Source: Patescibacteria group bacterium (GTDB lineage: Bacteria > Patescibacteriota > Minisyncoccia > GCA-002772825). From it: a DNA stretch of 32,534 nucleotides. The notes beneath the pieces were generated by a model that made no database searches, was not told the origin of the DNA, and worked only from the letters and a program-made list of their open reading frames with translations. The position numbers and the translations under genes are program-made. The number at the start of each line of letters is the position of its first letter. Position 1 is the stretch's first letter. This document shows, piece by piece, positions 1 to 6,886 of the stretch. The stretch covers positions 1-32,534 of the forward strand of contig JANLHB010000006.1 of assembly GCA_024654625.1 (NCBI GenBank). The letters are read 5' to 3'.

Positions 1-42
1 TATTTTTTCCCTTTCCTCAATCGTTAAATGCTTGTATTTCAT
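1..42 (-). CDS. IS30-family transposase, N-terminus only (runs off window)
   Basis: The first 14 codons on the minus strand, from ATG at 42, read MKYKHLTIEEREKI. This matches the N-terminal helix-turn-helix start typical of IS30-family DDE transposases (K-x-K-H-L-T-x-E-E-R-x-x-I). The rest of the gene lies outside the window, so completeness and activity cannot be judged. Just upstream is an 11-bp perfect inverted repeat (43-76) and a TTGCACTT-containing stretch that probably belongs to the insertion-sequence end. The family call rests only on this short but characteristic peptide. Confidence 0.6.
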   Translation of the reverse strand, partial: MKYKHLTIEEREKI

Positions 43-76
43 AACACTTTGATATTATCTGTTTAATCAAAGTGTT
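43..76. repeat. Inverted repeat in IS30-like element end
   Basis: AACACTTTGAT (43-53) and ATCAAAGTGTT (66-76) are perfect 11-bp arms around a 12-nt loop, directly in front of the transposase ATG. It may fold in the transposase leader or be part of the IS terminal region. The word AGTGTTGCACTT that follows recurs in reverse complement near 26958-26975. Confidence 0.6.
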
Positions 77-112
77 GCACTTACTTGTTGAACTGACCAG
101 TGGCAAATAAGT

Positions 113-232
113 CTATTTGCGTTTTTTGCCGGCCTTTTTAGCCAGCATCTCCTTTTTTACTGTAAGCCTTTTTTTAGTCTTTTTTGAGCGGGAGGCTTTA
201 TTCTTCCCTACTCCTGTAATTCTTTTTGCCAT
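113..232 (-). CDS. 39-aa strongly basic small protein
   Basis: ATG at 232 to TAG at 113 encodes 39 residues starting MAKRITGVGKNK and ending AKKAGKKRK. I count 14 Lys, 4 Arg and one Glu, so nearly half the residues are basic. No signal peptide or hydrophobic stretch is visible. A perfect TATAAT sits 7 nt before the ATG, giving the leaderless layout of the core genes here, which supports a real gene. Composition suggests an RNA- or DNA-binding protein, perhaps ribosome- or nucleoid-associated. I do not recognise a family. It abuts the IS30-like end on its 3' side, so its stop may lie at or near the insertion boundary. Confidence 0.6.
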   Translation of the reverse strand: MAKRITGVGKNKASRSKKTKKRLTVKKEMLAKKAGKKRK

Positions 233-239
233 AGATATG

Positions 240-245
240 ATTATA
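240..245 (-). promoter_or_regulatory. -10 box of 39-aa gene (leaderless layout)
   Basis: TATAAT on the minus strand, 7 nt before the ATG at 232. A transcript starting at the usual distance would begin at or within a base or two of the start codon. No good -35 is seen. Confidence 0.55.
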
Positions 246-362
246 TACTATTTATTTTAAAAAATCTAAATTTCGTCTAGATTGTCCAATATATTCTTGT
301 TGTTATCGTTGAGTTAAAGTTAATAATTCATATTATATCACCGAGGCTTTGTGGTCGCAATC

Positions 363-393
363 AAAAAAACCAGCCCTTTTTTAAGGGGCCGGT
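363..393 (-). terminator. Intrinsic terminator of the 448-aa gene
   Basis: On the minus strand ACCGGCCC pairs with GGGCTGGT (one G-U), followed by seven T. It begins 19 nt after the stop codon of the gene at 412-1758. Confidence 0.8.
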
Positions 394-411
394 GTGTGCA
401 TTTGGTGTTTG

Positions 412-1758
412 TTAGGCCGAGAGAGCCTTACTCTCCTCTACCACTTCTTTTATAAACATCTCTATCTTTTCTGTCTTTGACACCGTCATCTTTAGGTGCT
501 TGCATTTGTCACCTTTTCTCTTCCATATTTGAGTCCGAATTAGCTCTTTGGCTCCGAACTCGACTTTGTCTCTCTCTAAAGCAGAGAAGATGGAAGTATC
601 CATCTCGTCTTTAGGAAAATCATCTATGTCCTCATAGTATCTCCAGAGAATGAGAGCTTCACTGAAGTTGGGCTTCCATATCTCCTCCACGTAAAGGCGG
701 AGAAAGACGTAACGAATGTCTTCTTTTTTGAATCTCGAGGCCATGTTTATTGCGTCATCCACGGTCATCGCCTGCAACTTGGTTGTCTTAAGGAGATTTT
801 CCATGATCTTCTTAGTGACCATGCTAGCGGATGACTCTATGTTGTTGATGAAAAAGGCCAAGTCGTCAAATGACAGGCATTTTGACTTGGGGATTAAGGA
901 CATAGTCTTTGCCATGATGCCGTTCTTTATTCCCAGACAAGTATCTTTTGGATCAAAGAGAGACAGCATCCTATAAGCGCATTCCAAAGATGTGATCTCC
1001 TTCTCTGCAAGAACGAAGGCTTGTTTTACCAGGGCTTCACATCTTGTACTGTTGCCCTCGTCGTATAAGGCATTTAGACGGTGCAGAAGGCCTATTGCTT
1101 CATCGAAAGAATAGACCTTGTCGTTCTCGGCTAACGCTTCTGCTATCCGTTGCCTAATGTCTGACATGGTAAAAGGGGCTCTTATAAGCTCTTTGTATTT
1201 CTCTGCCTCCTCTCTGCTTACGAACTCCGTTGATAATGCAAGACTGTCGACTATTTCTTCGACGACACTTGGGTCGATCAATTCGCGTTGTATACTTCCA
1301 TAGCCAGTATAGTTTTCGCCTCTGAGGACGCCGGCAAGGATTAATAAGTCTCCATGTCCTACCCTTGCCTCCATGACGAGTTTTTCTATGGTCTTGGTCA
1401 ACTGATGTCTCAGCTCTTCTGGGTATGATTCGGAACCAAGCCCGAGCAGAAAAGGAAGATCTTTAGCGTAGACGGTTTTCTTATGAATGTAAATTTTCAC
1501 AAGGGTTCCGCCTGCCCGCTTACTCAACCCTGAGATTATCTTAGCAATATCTCGTGTTTCTTCGGCACTAAGCTCCAAGGTTGCCGCCTTGCGCACGATA
1601 TACTTTATATATCTTGTATTTAAGCGGCGATTTATAAGGCCAGACTTGCGGTAGATACACAGTTTACCTGCCACAGCGCAGAGCTCTTCAAAGCTCTTTG
1701 TCTCCATCACTTCTCTTTTGGTGATGAAAGAAAACAGCAATAAAAATAGGCTTTTCAT
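412..1758 (-). CDS. Hypothetical 448-aa protein with SD site and own terminator
   Basis: I do not recognise this protein. The ATG at 1758 is chosen because AGGAG lies 9 nt upstream; a second Met at residue 18 has no well-spaced SD. The N-terminus has a short hydrophobic run (LFLLLFSFI) followed by basic residues, which could be a signal anchor or simply a buried helix. The remainder is predicted by eye to be alpha-helical, rich in charged residues and short Leu-spaced helices like a helical solenoid, with no Cys/His clusters, Walker motifs or nuclease motifs. The gene is monocistronic: an SD-containing leader in front and a strong terminator behind. This layout is shared with other accessory genes in the window and differs from the core genes. 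Confidence 0.75.
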   Translation of the reverse strand: MKSLFLLLFSFITKREVMETKSFEELCAVAGKLCIYRKSGLINRRLNTRYIKYIVRKAATLELSAEETRDIAKIISGLSKRAGGTLVKIYIHKKTVYAKDLPFLLGLGSESYPEELRHQLTKTIEKLVMEARVGHGDLLILAGVLRGENYTGYGSIQRELIDPSVVEEIVDSLALSTEFVSREEAEKYKELIRAPFTMSDIRQRIAEALAENDKVYSFDEAIGLLHRLNALYDEGNSTRCEALVKQAFVLAEKEITSLECAYRMLSLFDPKDTCLGIKNGIMAKTMSLIPKSKCLSFDDLAFFINNIESSASMVTKKIMENLLKTTKLQAMTVDDAINMASRFKKEDIRYVFLRLYVEEIWKPNFSEALILWRYYEDIDDFPKDEMDTSIFSALERDKVEFGAKELIRTQIWKRKGDKCKHLKMTVSKTEKIEMFIKEVVEESKALSA

Positions 1759-1931
1759 CTCGGCACTCTCCTGTTTAAGGTTTTTGATTCGTTATATTTT
1801 TAAGGAGCCCTGACCCTTTTTGCATGATTAAAGGGATGATAACTTTTGTCAGCTTAATAGATATAAAGTAAATCGTCAATGGTAGCTAATAAGCGACACG
1901 AAGCACAGCCCTTTATGTCGTTTATGTTGTT

Positions 1932-2453
1932 CTAATTAAGCATCCAGATCGAATAATTCAGATACGAAGCAAAGCTAACCCAGAGAAGATATGGCACGAG
2001 GAGATATGTCGCCGGCTTGTAGATTTTGTAAAAGACAATCATCGTCCAGACGATAGCAAGCCAAAGGAAGATAATATCAACGAGCGCCCATCCCGGGCTG
2101 TGCAAACCGAAAAAAATAATTGACCAGACAGCGTTTAAGAAAAGCTGTATGCCAAACACGCCAATCGCAATCTTGATTTCTTTCTTTTTGTATGACGAGG
2201 TCTTCTTGCCCGCCATAGCTTCAGTGTCGGCGGGAGCGTAGGATAACCAGATCAAAAATACCGCAACGCCCATCAGCACATAAAGCGTCGTCCAAACTGG
2301 TCCAAAAATCCACGCCGGAGGATTAAGCGCAGGCTTCACGATCCCTAGATACCAAGTGGGAATTGCAGACGTGGTAAACACCGCGCCAATTGCGCCCGCA
2401 GAAAGCGAAACACCAATTGAGATTATTAACTTAAAGAAATTATTTATTCTCAT
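1932..2453 (-). CDS. tspO: TspO/MBR family membrane protein
   Basis: The 173-aa protein has the five-helix plan and conserved words of the TspO/MBR (translocator/tryptophan-rich sensory) family. These include W-Y-x-x-x-x-K-P-x-x-x-P-P near residues 34-47, F-G-P-V-W-T-x-L-Y around 50-58, L-N-x-x-W-S-x-x-F-F in the fourth helix, and a C-terminal A-x-Y-L-N-x-x-I-W-x-L-N. Family members bind porphyrins and tetrapyrroles in membranes and are linked to stress responses; the ligand here is unknown. A charged loop (about residues 75-92) replaces the usual short loop. The start is set by a TGTTAAAAT extended -10 only 6 nt upstream of the ATG, with no SD. Confidence 0.92.
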   Translation of the reverse strand: MRINNFFKLIISIGVSLSAGAIGAVFTTSAIPTWYLGIVKPALNPPAWIFGPVWTTLYVLMGVAVFLIWLSYAPADTEAMAGKKTSSYKKKEIKIAIGVFGIQLFLNAVWSIIFFGLHSPGWALVDIIFLWLAIVWTMIVFYKIYKPATYLLVPYLLWVSFASYLNYSIWMLN

Positions 2454-2459
2454 AAGTAT

Positions 2460-2465
2460 ATTTTA
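2460..2465 (-). promoter_or_regulatory. -10 box of tspO (leaderless layout)
   Basis: TAAAAT on the minus strand, preceded by TGT (extended -10), 6 nt before the ATG at 2453. Confidence 0.5.
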
Positions 2466-2511
2466 ACAGAGAACTGCCGGGAATGATATTAAAAATTTAA
2501 TGACTGGTGGC

Positions 2512-3180
2512 TTACACCCAATGTATGGGCTTCTCACCTCTGGAAGTAAGATATGTGTTCGTCTTACTGAAGTGCTTACAACCGAAGAAGCCGGAGTGGG
2601 CGGAGAAGGGTGCGCTGCCTTGAGCACTAAGTGCTTCTTGTCGTCTATTATCTTCCCTTTCTCTTCGGCGTATTTCCCCCAGAGGAGGAACACCAACCCC
2701 TCCTTCTCGTCGGAGAGCTTCTTGATGACAGCGTCGGTAAATTCTTCCCAGCCTCTCCCTTTGTGCGAGGCGGGGTTGTTGGCCTCTACCGTCAGGATAG
2801 CATTTAGAAGCAAGACCCCCTGCTTGACCCAATGTTCCAAGTTGCCCGTCTTCGGTATCGGCAGTCCGAGGTCGCTGTTGGAGCTCTTTGTAGATATTCT
2901 TCAGAGAGGGAGGTATATCTACACTGTCCGGCACGGAGAAAGAGAGCCCGTGCGCTTGCCCCTTTCCATGGTAAGGATCTTGCCCAAGGATGACGACCCG
3001 GACTTTGCTAAAAGGGCAAAGGTTAAAGGCGCTAAAGATGGACTTGGACGGAGGGCAGATAGCCTTCGTCTTGCATTCGTCTTTCACAAATTTCGCAATC
3101 TCTTCAAAATATGACTTTTTAAACTCGTCTGCCATCACCTCCTTCCACTCAGGGTCAATTTTTATATCTGTCGGGTTCAT
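2512..3180 (-). pseudogene. ung: Uracil-DNA glycosylase with two compensating frameshifts
   Basis: The N-terminal part matches family 1 UDG: the catalytic GQDPYHG, then QAHGLSFSV and PPSLKNIYKEL. After KEL the frame shifts because of one extra base at 2880/2881. The expected sequence (GNLEHWVKQGVLLLN, then VFLLWG and KAAHPSP) continues in another frame. At 2602-2608 a CTTCTCC heptamer is present once where two tandem copies would restore HPSPFSAHSGFFGC. The last ~30 residues (SGFFGCKHF to RGEKPIHWV) are back in the first frame. The two indels (+1, -7) cancel, so an uninterrupted ORF of ~225 codons exists, but about 90 internal residues, including the HPSP loop, would be nonsense. The likely start is the ATG at 3180 with GGAGG just upstream. 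Either a decaying gene or sequencing/assembly errors. Confidence 0.85.
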
Positions 3181-3199
3181 ATCCTCCACTTTAGCATAT

Positions 3200-3361
3200 T
3201 TACGTAAGCCGGTAGCCTATCCACGCGCCTATTGAGGCGCCGACAGCGCTTAAGAGGACAGATGACATGGAAAGCAGACCCCCTCCCCAGAGCGCCGGTA
3301 TATAACCACCGACAAAAGAGCCGATAAAAAATCCCACCCAGATAAGTGGTCTATCTCTCAT
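3200..3361 (-). CDS. 53-aa Gly-rich small membrane protein
   Basis: ATG at 3361 to TAA at 3200 encodes MRDRPLIWVG followed by two hydrophobic glycine-rich segments (about residues 7-30 and 32-50) and a short polar tail ending YRLT. The G-x-x-x-G and A-x-x-x-A spacings suggest tightly packed helices. A TATAAT box 8 nt before the ATG gives the leaderless layout used by core genes here. There is no SD. Function is unknown. The gene lies between the broken ung and the terminator of the next unknown gene, all on the minus strand. Confidence 0.55.
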   Translation of the reverse strand: MRDRPLIWVGFFIGSFVGGYIPALWGGGLLSMSSVLLSAVGASIGAWIGYRLT

Positions 3362-3369
3362 ATCTTCGC

Positions 3370-3375
3370 ATTATA
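3370..3375 (-). promoter_or_regulatory. -10 box of 53-aa membrane gene
   Basis: TATAAT on the minus strand, 8 nt before the ATG at 3361. Confidence 0.5.
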
Positions 3376-3383
3376 TCGCAAAA

Positions 3384-3424
3384 TAAAATAAAAAACCCGC
3401 CAAGTCGTGTGGACTTGGCGGGTT
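3384..3424 (-). terminator. Strong intrinsic terminator of 75-aa gene
   Basis: Perfect 13-bp stem (arm AACCCGCCAAGTC, 3394-3406) with a 5-nt loop, followed on the minus strand by a T-rich tract. It lies 38 nt after the stop codon of the gene at 3463-3690. Confidence 0.9.
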
Positions 3425-3462
3425 ATAAATTTTGGCGAAGGCAAAAACCTCCATACGCTACT

Positions 3463-3690
3463 TTAAAGATCATCAATCTTTTTTACTGCCTTTGCTATAC
3501 CACCCATTATCTTGGTGGGGTGTGACTCTCTTCCTGCCTGATATCCTCTGTTATACGCTTCTTCAAACCTTGATGAACCAAAAACTACTCGAGGTGCTTC
3601 TCCGTTAGCACCATCTTCAAACCCCTCGTTGCTTGCTCGTTGAGTTAAGACCATATCTATTCCGCTCATTATTCCTCTGAGAATTCCCAT
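3463..3690 (-). CDS. Hypothetical 75-aa protein with SD site
   Basis: ATG at 3690 is preceded by GGGAGGG four bases upstream, a strong SD. The protein starts MGILRGIMSGID, is hydrophilic, and contains EEAYNRGYQAGRES, a Gly/Ala helix motif common in small phage- or plasmid-like proteins but not diagnostic. No signal peptide or membrane helix is visible. Upstream is an extended -10 (TGCTATACT) followed by a 15-bp dyad (TAGAAT-CCT-ATTCTA), which could be an operator. With its own promoter, leader and terminator it is a single-gene unit, like the other SD-type accessory genes. Function unknown. Confidence 0.65.
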   Translation of the reverse strand: MGILRGIMSGIDMVLTQRASNEGFEDGANGEAPRVVFGSSRFEEAYNRGYQAGRESHPTKIMGGIAKAVKKIDDL

Positions 3691-3722
3691 TTATCCCTCC
3701 CTTTTTCTTGTTTTTGTCTTTT

Positions 3723-3737
3723 TAGAATCCTATTCTA
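3723..3737. promoter_or_regulatory. Dyad downstream of extended -10 (possible operator)
   Basis: TAGAAT-CCT-ATTCTA is a perfect 6-bp dyad in the leader of the 75-aa gene, just downstream of an extended -10 (TGCTATACT on the minus strand). The position suits a repressor site or a short leader hairpin. Confidence 0.35.
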
Positions 3738-3816
3738 GGGTAGTATAGCATCATCATATTGTCAAATTTGAAAAACGAACGGGAAAACTAAAGTGGAAAT
3801 GGGGAAATGGAGAGGG

Positions 3817-4039
3817 GGAAATGGGGTCAGCCACCATTCTTTGGTCTTCCAACACCTCTCAGTGTTTGACCAAGCTTAAACTTATCTACCATTTTCCCTA
3901 TCCATATATTATCACCATCAAAAATTTAGACACGAGCATTTGCGTGATTAATTACACGGTAAACATAGTTGCCAATATCAACTCTTTCTATTCGTGGCAT
4001 ATGTAAATTATATCATAAATAGTGGCTGACCCTATTTCC
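3817..4039 (-). mobile_element. RAYT-derived miniature element, copy A
   Basis: About 222 bp bounded by inverted ends (GGAAATGGGGTCAGCCAC at 3817-3834 and its near-complement at 4022-4039). The minus strand starts a peptide MPRIERVDIGNYVYRVIN, the N-terminus of REP-associated Y1 (IS200-like) tyrosine transposases, but a TAA follows after 24 codons (a CAA codon in copy B). The sequence continues to a C-terminal RGVGRPKNGG end, so the catalytic middle of the transposase is missing. Copy B (6675-6896) is the same length with about 10 substitutions. This is a non-autonomous derivative that must have been moved by a full-length transposase elsewhere. Confidence 0.75.
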
Positions 4040-4141
4040 CGCTTATGCCCCAACACCTTTTCCGTTGATCGTTCATGTGTGAAGTATACCAAAACCTGAA
4101 AGGTTCGAATACTCTTAAAAAGTCTATTTAGAAGAATATGG

Positions 4142-4147
4142 TATAAT
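4142..4147 (+). promoter_or_regulatory. -10 box of DKNYY-repeat gene
   Basis: TATAAT preceded by TGG (extended -10), 7 nt before the ATG at 4155. Confidence 0.55.
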
Positions 4148-4154
4148 TCCTTCT

Positions 4155-5270
4155 ATGAGTAAGGTAAATATTCTTAAAATCTTTCTCGTGTTTTTTATAG
4201 TAAGCACTGGTATTTTTGCCTGGCTTTTATTCACAGAGGAGAAGAGCCCCTCTTTACACTTTACGCCGGACGGCCTTCCTTTGCCTCCGGGTGTAGTCCT
4301 TCTCCCCTACGACGGTGATATAACCCTAGGTGGGATAGCCACTACCACCGACAGGAGAGATAAAGACTCGCCCTACAAAAAGATAAACTATGTATATGCG
4401 AAGAAAGACGGTGTGATATATTATGCCGAACCAACGATGCGACTCACAGATATGCCTGTTTATACTGAAGTAGAGGGGGTAGACACAGAGACATTTACCA
4501 TAACAGAGACAGTGCATACACAATTAGGACTCGCGTCTGATAAGGACCATATCTTTTTTGACGGAGAGATAGTAGATGTAGACAAGCCCTCTTTTGAAGT
4601 GCTGACGAATTGGTATTTCAAAGATAAAGACTATATCTATCATGTTGAAAGTTACAAGTATGACTACTCTCTAGTAAGGCTAGAGCGTGACATACCAACA
4701 TTTCGCATATTTGTGACGGGTGGCCCTCGCTCCGACTACACTCTTGATAAAAATGGTGTATATTATGCAGGAGAAAAGATTCCCGATATTGACTCAGACA
4801 CATTCTCCGTCGTCTCTTCCCCTGCTGAGATTGCCCTACTAAACGGAAAAGGCGGCCCGGATTTATCTGGACTTTATATGCGCGATCTTAATAATATTGT
4901 ATACCGAGGGAAGGTGCTTCCTGGGGCAGATGTCGCCAGCTTCAAGCCGATCTTCACAGGGCCATATATTCAAGAATTTGGTAAAGATAAAAGTAATGTA
5001 TATTATGAGAGTTCTCTCGTGACAGGAGCCGACCCTGAGACATTTACCACAGAGACGCGCCAGGTATACGAAGGGTGTCGTTTGGGTATGTATGGAGTTG
5101 ATTCAGGCGCCGTCTATTATAAAGAGATGAAAGTTAATGGCGCGGACCAAGAAACGTTTAAATCTTTGTATGGCGAGTACGGCAAAGACAAAAACAATGT
5201 TTACCTTAGGGGTGTATTGCAAGAGGGCCTCAATCCTCAAACATTCACATTTGATTGCGATTACGGATAG
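4155..5270 (+). CDS. DKNYY-repeat surface protein
   Basis: The 371-aa protein begins with a basic N-terminus and one hydrophobic segment (about residues 8-26), a signal anchor or uncleaved signal peptide. It then carries repeated units of the type D-K-x-x-V-Y-Y-x-G-x-x-x-x-x-x-D-x-x-T-F. Clear copies are DKDHIFFDGE, DKNGVYYAGEKI, DLNNIVYRGK, DKSNVYYESS, DSGAVYYKEM and DKNNVYLRGV. This is the DKNYY family (PF13644), usually extracytoplasmic and of unknown function, likely a beta-repeat fold. TATAAT 7 nt before the ATG suggests a leaderless transcript. It is the only plus-strand gene of the first 20 kb and converges on the next gene across a 19-bp palindrome. Confidence 0.8.
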   Translation: MSKVNILKIFLVFFIVSTGIFAWLLFTEEKSPSLHFTPDGLPLPPGVVLLPYDGDITLGGIATTTDRRDKDSPYKKINYVYAKKDGVIYYAEPTMRLTDMPVYTEVEGVDTETFTITETVHTQLGLASDKDHIFFDGEIVDVDKPSFEVLTNWYFKDKDYIYHVESYKYDYSLVRLERDIPTFRIFVTGGPRSDYTLDKNGVYYAGEKIPDIDSDTFSVVSSPAEIALLNGKGGPDLSGLYMRDLNNIVYRGKVLPGADVASFKPIFTGPYIQEFGKDKSNVYYESSLVTGADPETFTTETRQVYEGCRLGMYGVDSGAVYYKEMKVNGADQETFKSLYGEYGKDKNNVYLRGVLQEGLNPQTFTFDCDYG

Positions 5271-5309
5271 GCTCATTTTTTTGACTCCGTTTAATAGCGA
5301 GGGGAAATG

Positions 5310-5331
5310 GGAAATGGGGTCAGCCACCATT
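5310..5331 (+). repeat. Solo end of RAYT-derived element
   Basis: The 22 bases match the left end of copies A and B (GGAAATGGGGTCAGCCACC and three more bases), but no element body follows. It is a remnant end or a nested fragment. Confidence 0.65.
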
Positions 5332-5384
5332 TTTAAACTTTCCTATACGCTTAATATATTTATAATCTCATACTATCACACACC

Positions 5385-5428
5385 CATAAAACACAAAACA
5401 CGGATTTTTCCGTGTTTTGTGTTTTATG
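5385..5428. terminator. 19-bp perfect palindrome between convergent genes
   Basis: CATAAAACACAAAACACGG (5385-5403) is perfectly complementary to 5410-5428 with a 6-nt loop ATTTTT. It lies between the convergent genes at 4155-5270 and 5463-6032, so a bidirectional terminator is likely. The T-rich arms give only weak U-tracts, so termination is inferred from position. It may instead be part of the REP-like material on either side. Confidence 0.45.
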
Positions 5429-5434
5429 CTCCGC

Positions 5435-5460
5435 GGGAAATGGGGACGGGGACAATATTC
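5435..5460 (+). repeat. REP-like end, variant type
   Basis: GGGAAATGGGGACGGGGAC followed by AATATTC resembles the ends of IS200-like/RAYT-associated repeats but differs from the GGTCAGCCAC type after ATGGGG. It is a second family or a diverged copy. Confidence 0.45.
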
Positions 5461-5462
5461 TC

Positions 5463-6032
5463 TTATTCAAATAAACCCCAGAACCACCTATAAATTCCTG
5501 GAATTGGCGCGTTCTCTTCCGGATTTTCAGTTTCAAGAGTGTACCGCTCTCTAGACGGCGCATCTTCGTACGTATCAAAATATTCTTCTGCGTTATCGGC
5601 GGTCTCTTTTAAGGATGGTGTCGCATCTTCTACAATGTCCACCGAATCACTCACCGTTTTAGGTGAAAATCCTCCAGATATTGCCTGAAACGCCACATCA
5701 AGCCAGTCGGTGATGGTATTCCAAATCCCGGAACGACCCTTCTCTTCTTTTTCTTTTACTTCGGGAATGATGCTTTCATCATCTTCATCGTGCGCAAGTA
5801 TCGTCACCACGCCATGTCCACAGCCATCTGGAGACGGATCAGATACACCATTTAAATCCCCGTGATAATGTACATAATCACAGTTCTCGCCGTGATTTAA
5901 GCTGGCGTCAACCAAAGGCACAACCTGCCCGGCAACCATCGCTTCATGGTCAGCCAAAGCGATACTCGAAACAGCTAGAAATGCCACTACTGCAAAAAAC
6001 GATATATGGAATATGTATTTTATGTTTGTCAT
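5463..6032 (-). CDS. Secreted Cys/His-motif protein
   Basis: The 189-aa protein has a classical signal peptide: basic start, hydrophobic core about residues 9-26, and a likely cleavage after A-L-A before DHEAM. The mature N-terminus holds NCDYVHYHGDLNGVSDPSPD followed by GCGHG. Two Cys and four His within ~35 residues could bind a metal or form a disulfide. The rest is acidic, with a possible amphipathic helix (IWNTITDWLDVAF) and a charged C-terminal half ending in a Trp-rich IYRWFWGLFE. I do not recognise a named family. TATAAT lies 6 nt before the ATG, with no SD. Part of the block between two RAYT mini-elements. Confidence 0.75.
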   Translation of the reverse strand: MTNIKYIFHISFFAVVAFLAVSSIALADHEAMVAGQVVPLVDASLNHGENCDYVHYHGDLNGVSDPSPDGCGHGVVTILAHDEDDESIIPEVKEKEEKGRSGIWNTITDWLDVAFQAISGGFSPKTVSDSVDIVEDATPSLKETADNAEEYFDTYEDAPSRERYTLETENPEENAPIPGIYRWFWGLFE

Positions 6033-6038
6033 GACTTA

Positions 6039-6044
6039 ATTATA
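6039..6044 (-). promoter_or_regulatory. -10 box of secreted Cys/His gene
   Basis: TATAAT on the minus strand, 6 nt before the ATG at 6032. Confidence 0.55.
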
Positions 6045-6257
6045 CTGCCAAAATAATAGAGGTCGCAAGATGAATATGTGGGTAACGAAAATAGAGGCCA
6101 GGCGACACTTTTACATACCTCAACACTTCTTAGTATCCTTATGATTATTTACCTATAGTCCAATTATATTATAAATACAGAAGAAATGTTATTTACCCTT
6201 ACTATAAATATCACTGACTATACATGCGAATATGAACAAATTCCATCCCGCTTATTT

Positions 6258-6605
6258 TTATTTAACTTCACTTTTGGAGACGCTATGGAGTATGGCGTTT
6301 ATGACAGAGAGGACAATTCCGAATATAAGCGCCCACCAGAAGCTATCTATTTCAAACCCAGGGACGACAACCTCGACGAGCATGATAAGGAGAGTATTTA
6401 AGATAAGAAGAAACAGCCCGAGCGTCAGTATGGTGATAGGTAGTGTGAGTACCACCAAGACAGGACGGACAAATCCATTAACCGCCCCTAGTACGATTGC
6501 GATAATTACAGCCGTTATAAAGCCGTCAACATACACTCCACTTAAGAGATATGCTGAGATAAGGATTGCTATTGCCGATATGAGCCAATGAATAAGTATT
6601 TTCAT
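6258..6605 (-). CDS. PF04020-type four-helix membrane protein (phage holin 4_2 superfamily)
   Basis: 115 aa with four hydrophobic segments. It shows the family words of the YvlD/PF04020 proteins: a first helix ending L-L-S-G-V-Y-V-D-G-F, then the A-I-V-L-G-A-V-N-G-F-V-R-P core, L-P-I-T-I-L-T-L-G-L-F-L-L-I-L-N, and a closing helix after F-W-W-A-L-I-F-G. Despite the holin label these are common chromosomal inner-membrane proteins of unknown role, not evidence of a prophage. A GATAAT hexamer lies 8 nt before the ATG at 6605. The 225 bases upstream of its stop (6033-6257) contain no gene I can support. Confidence 0.85.
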   Translation of the reverse strand: MKILIHWLISAIAILISAYLLSGVYVDGFITAVIIAIVLGAVNGFVRPVLVVLTLPITILTLGLFLLILNTLLIMLVEVVVPGFEIDSFWWALIFGIVLSVINAILHSVSKSEVK

Positions 6606-6683
6606 AATGATAAATTATCTAGTAAATACCTGGGTTCTATATATAAATACTAACACAATAAATTGATAAAACGAGAAATGGGG

Positions 6684-6857
6684 TCAGCCACCATTCTTTG
6701 GTCTTCCAATACCCCTCAGTGTTTGACCAAGCTTAAACTTATCTACCATCTTCCCTATCCATATATTATCACCATCAAAAATTTGCACACGAGTATTCGC
6801 GCGATTAATTACATGGTAAACATAGTTGCCAATATCAACTCTTTCTATTCGTGGCAT
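6684..6857 (-). CDS. 57-aa remnant protein joining both ends of a Y1/RAYT transposase
   Basis: ATG at 6857 opens MPRIERVDIGNYVYHVINRA, the usual N-terminus of REP-associated tyrosine transposases, which often begin with a Y-H-V-x-x-R word. It continues through QIFDGDNIWIGKMVDKFKLG to a typical C-terminus RGIGRPKNGG and a TGA inside the left terminal repeat. The HUH and catalytic Tyr region is deleted, so it cannot be an active nuclease. The ORF is intact in this copy and broken in copy A. TATAAT lies 6 nt before the ATG, the same layout as host genes. It may be expressed, for instance as a DNA-end-binding competitor, or be passive. Confidence 0.5.
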   Translation of the reverse strand: MPRIERVDIGNYVYHVINRANTRVQIFDGDNIWIGKMVDKFKLGQTLRGIGRPKNGG

Positions 6858-6863
6858 ATGTAA

Positions 6864-6869
6864 ATTATA
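6864..6869 (-). promoter_or_regulatory. -10 box inside RAYT mini-element
   Basis: TATAAT preceded by TGA (extended -10), 6 nt before the ATG at 6857. It is preserved unchanged in copy A. Confidence 0.5.
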
Positions 6870-6886
6870 TCATAAATAGTGGCTGA

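Noticed and set aside
2500-3114. 204-codon plus-strand ORF over ung
   Set aside because: It is antisense to clear UDG motifs on the minus strand and has no recognisable protein features.
5428-5437. GCTCCGCGGG, a 10-base match to the tRNA-Asn 3' end, as a distant attachment site
   Set aside because: Too short to separate from chance and it does not extend into the T-arm.
6258-6605. Prophage remnant suggested by a holin-superfamily protein
   Set aside because: PF04020 proteins are common chromosomal membrane proteins, and no phage structural or lysis genes are nearby.
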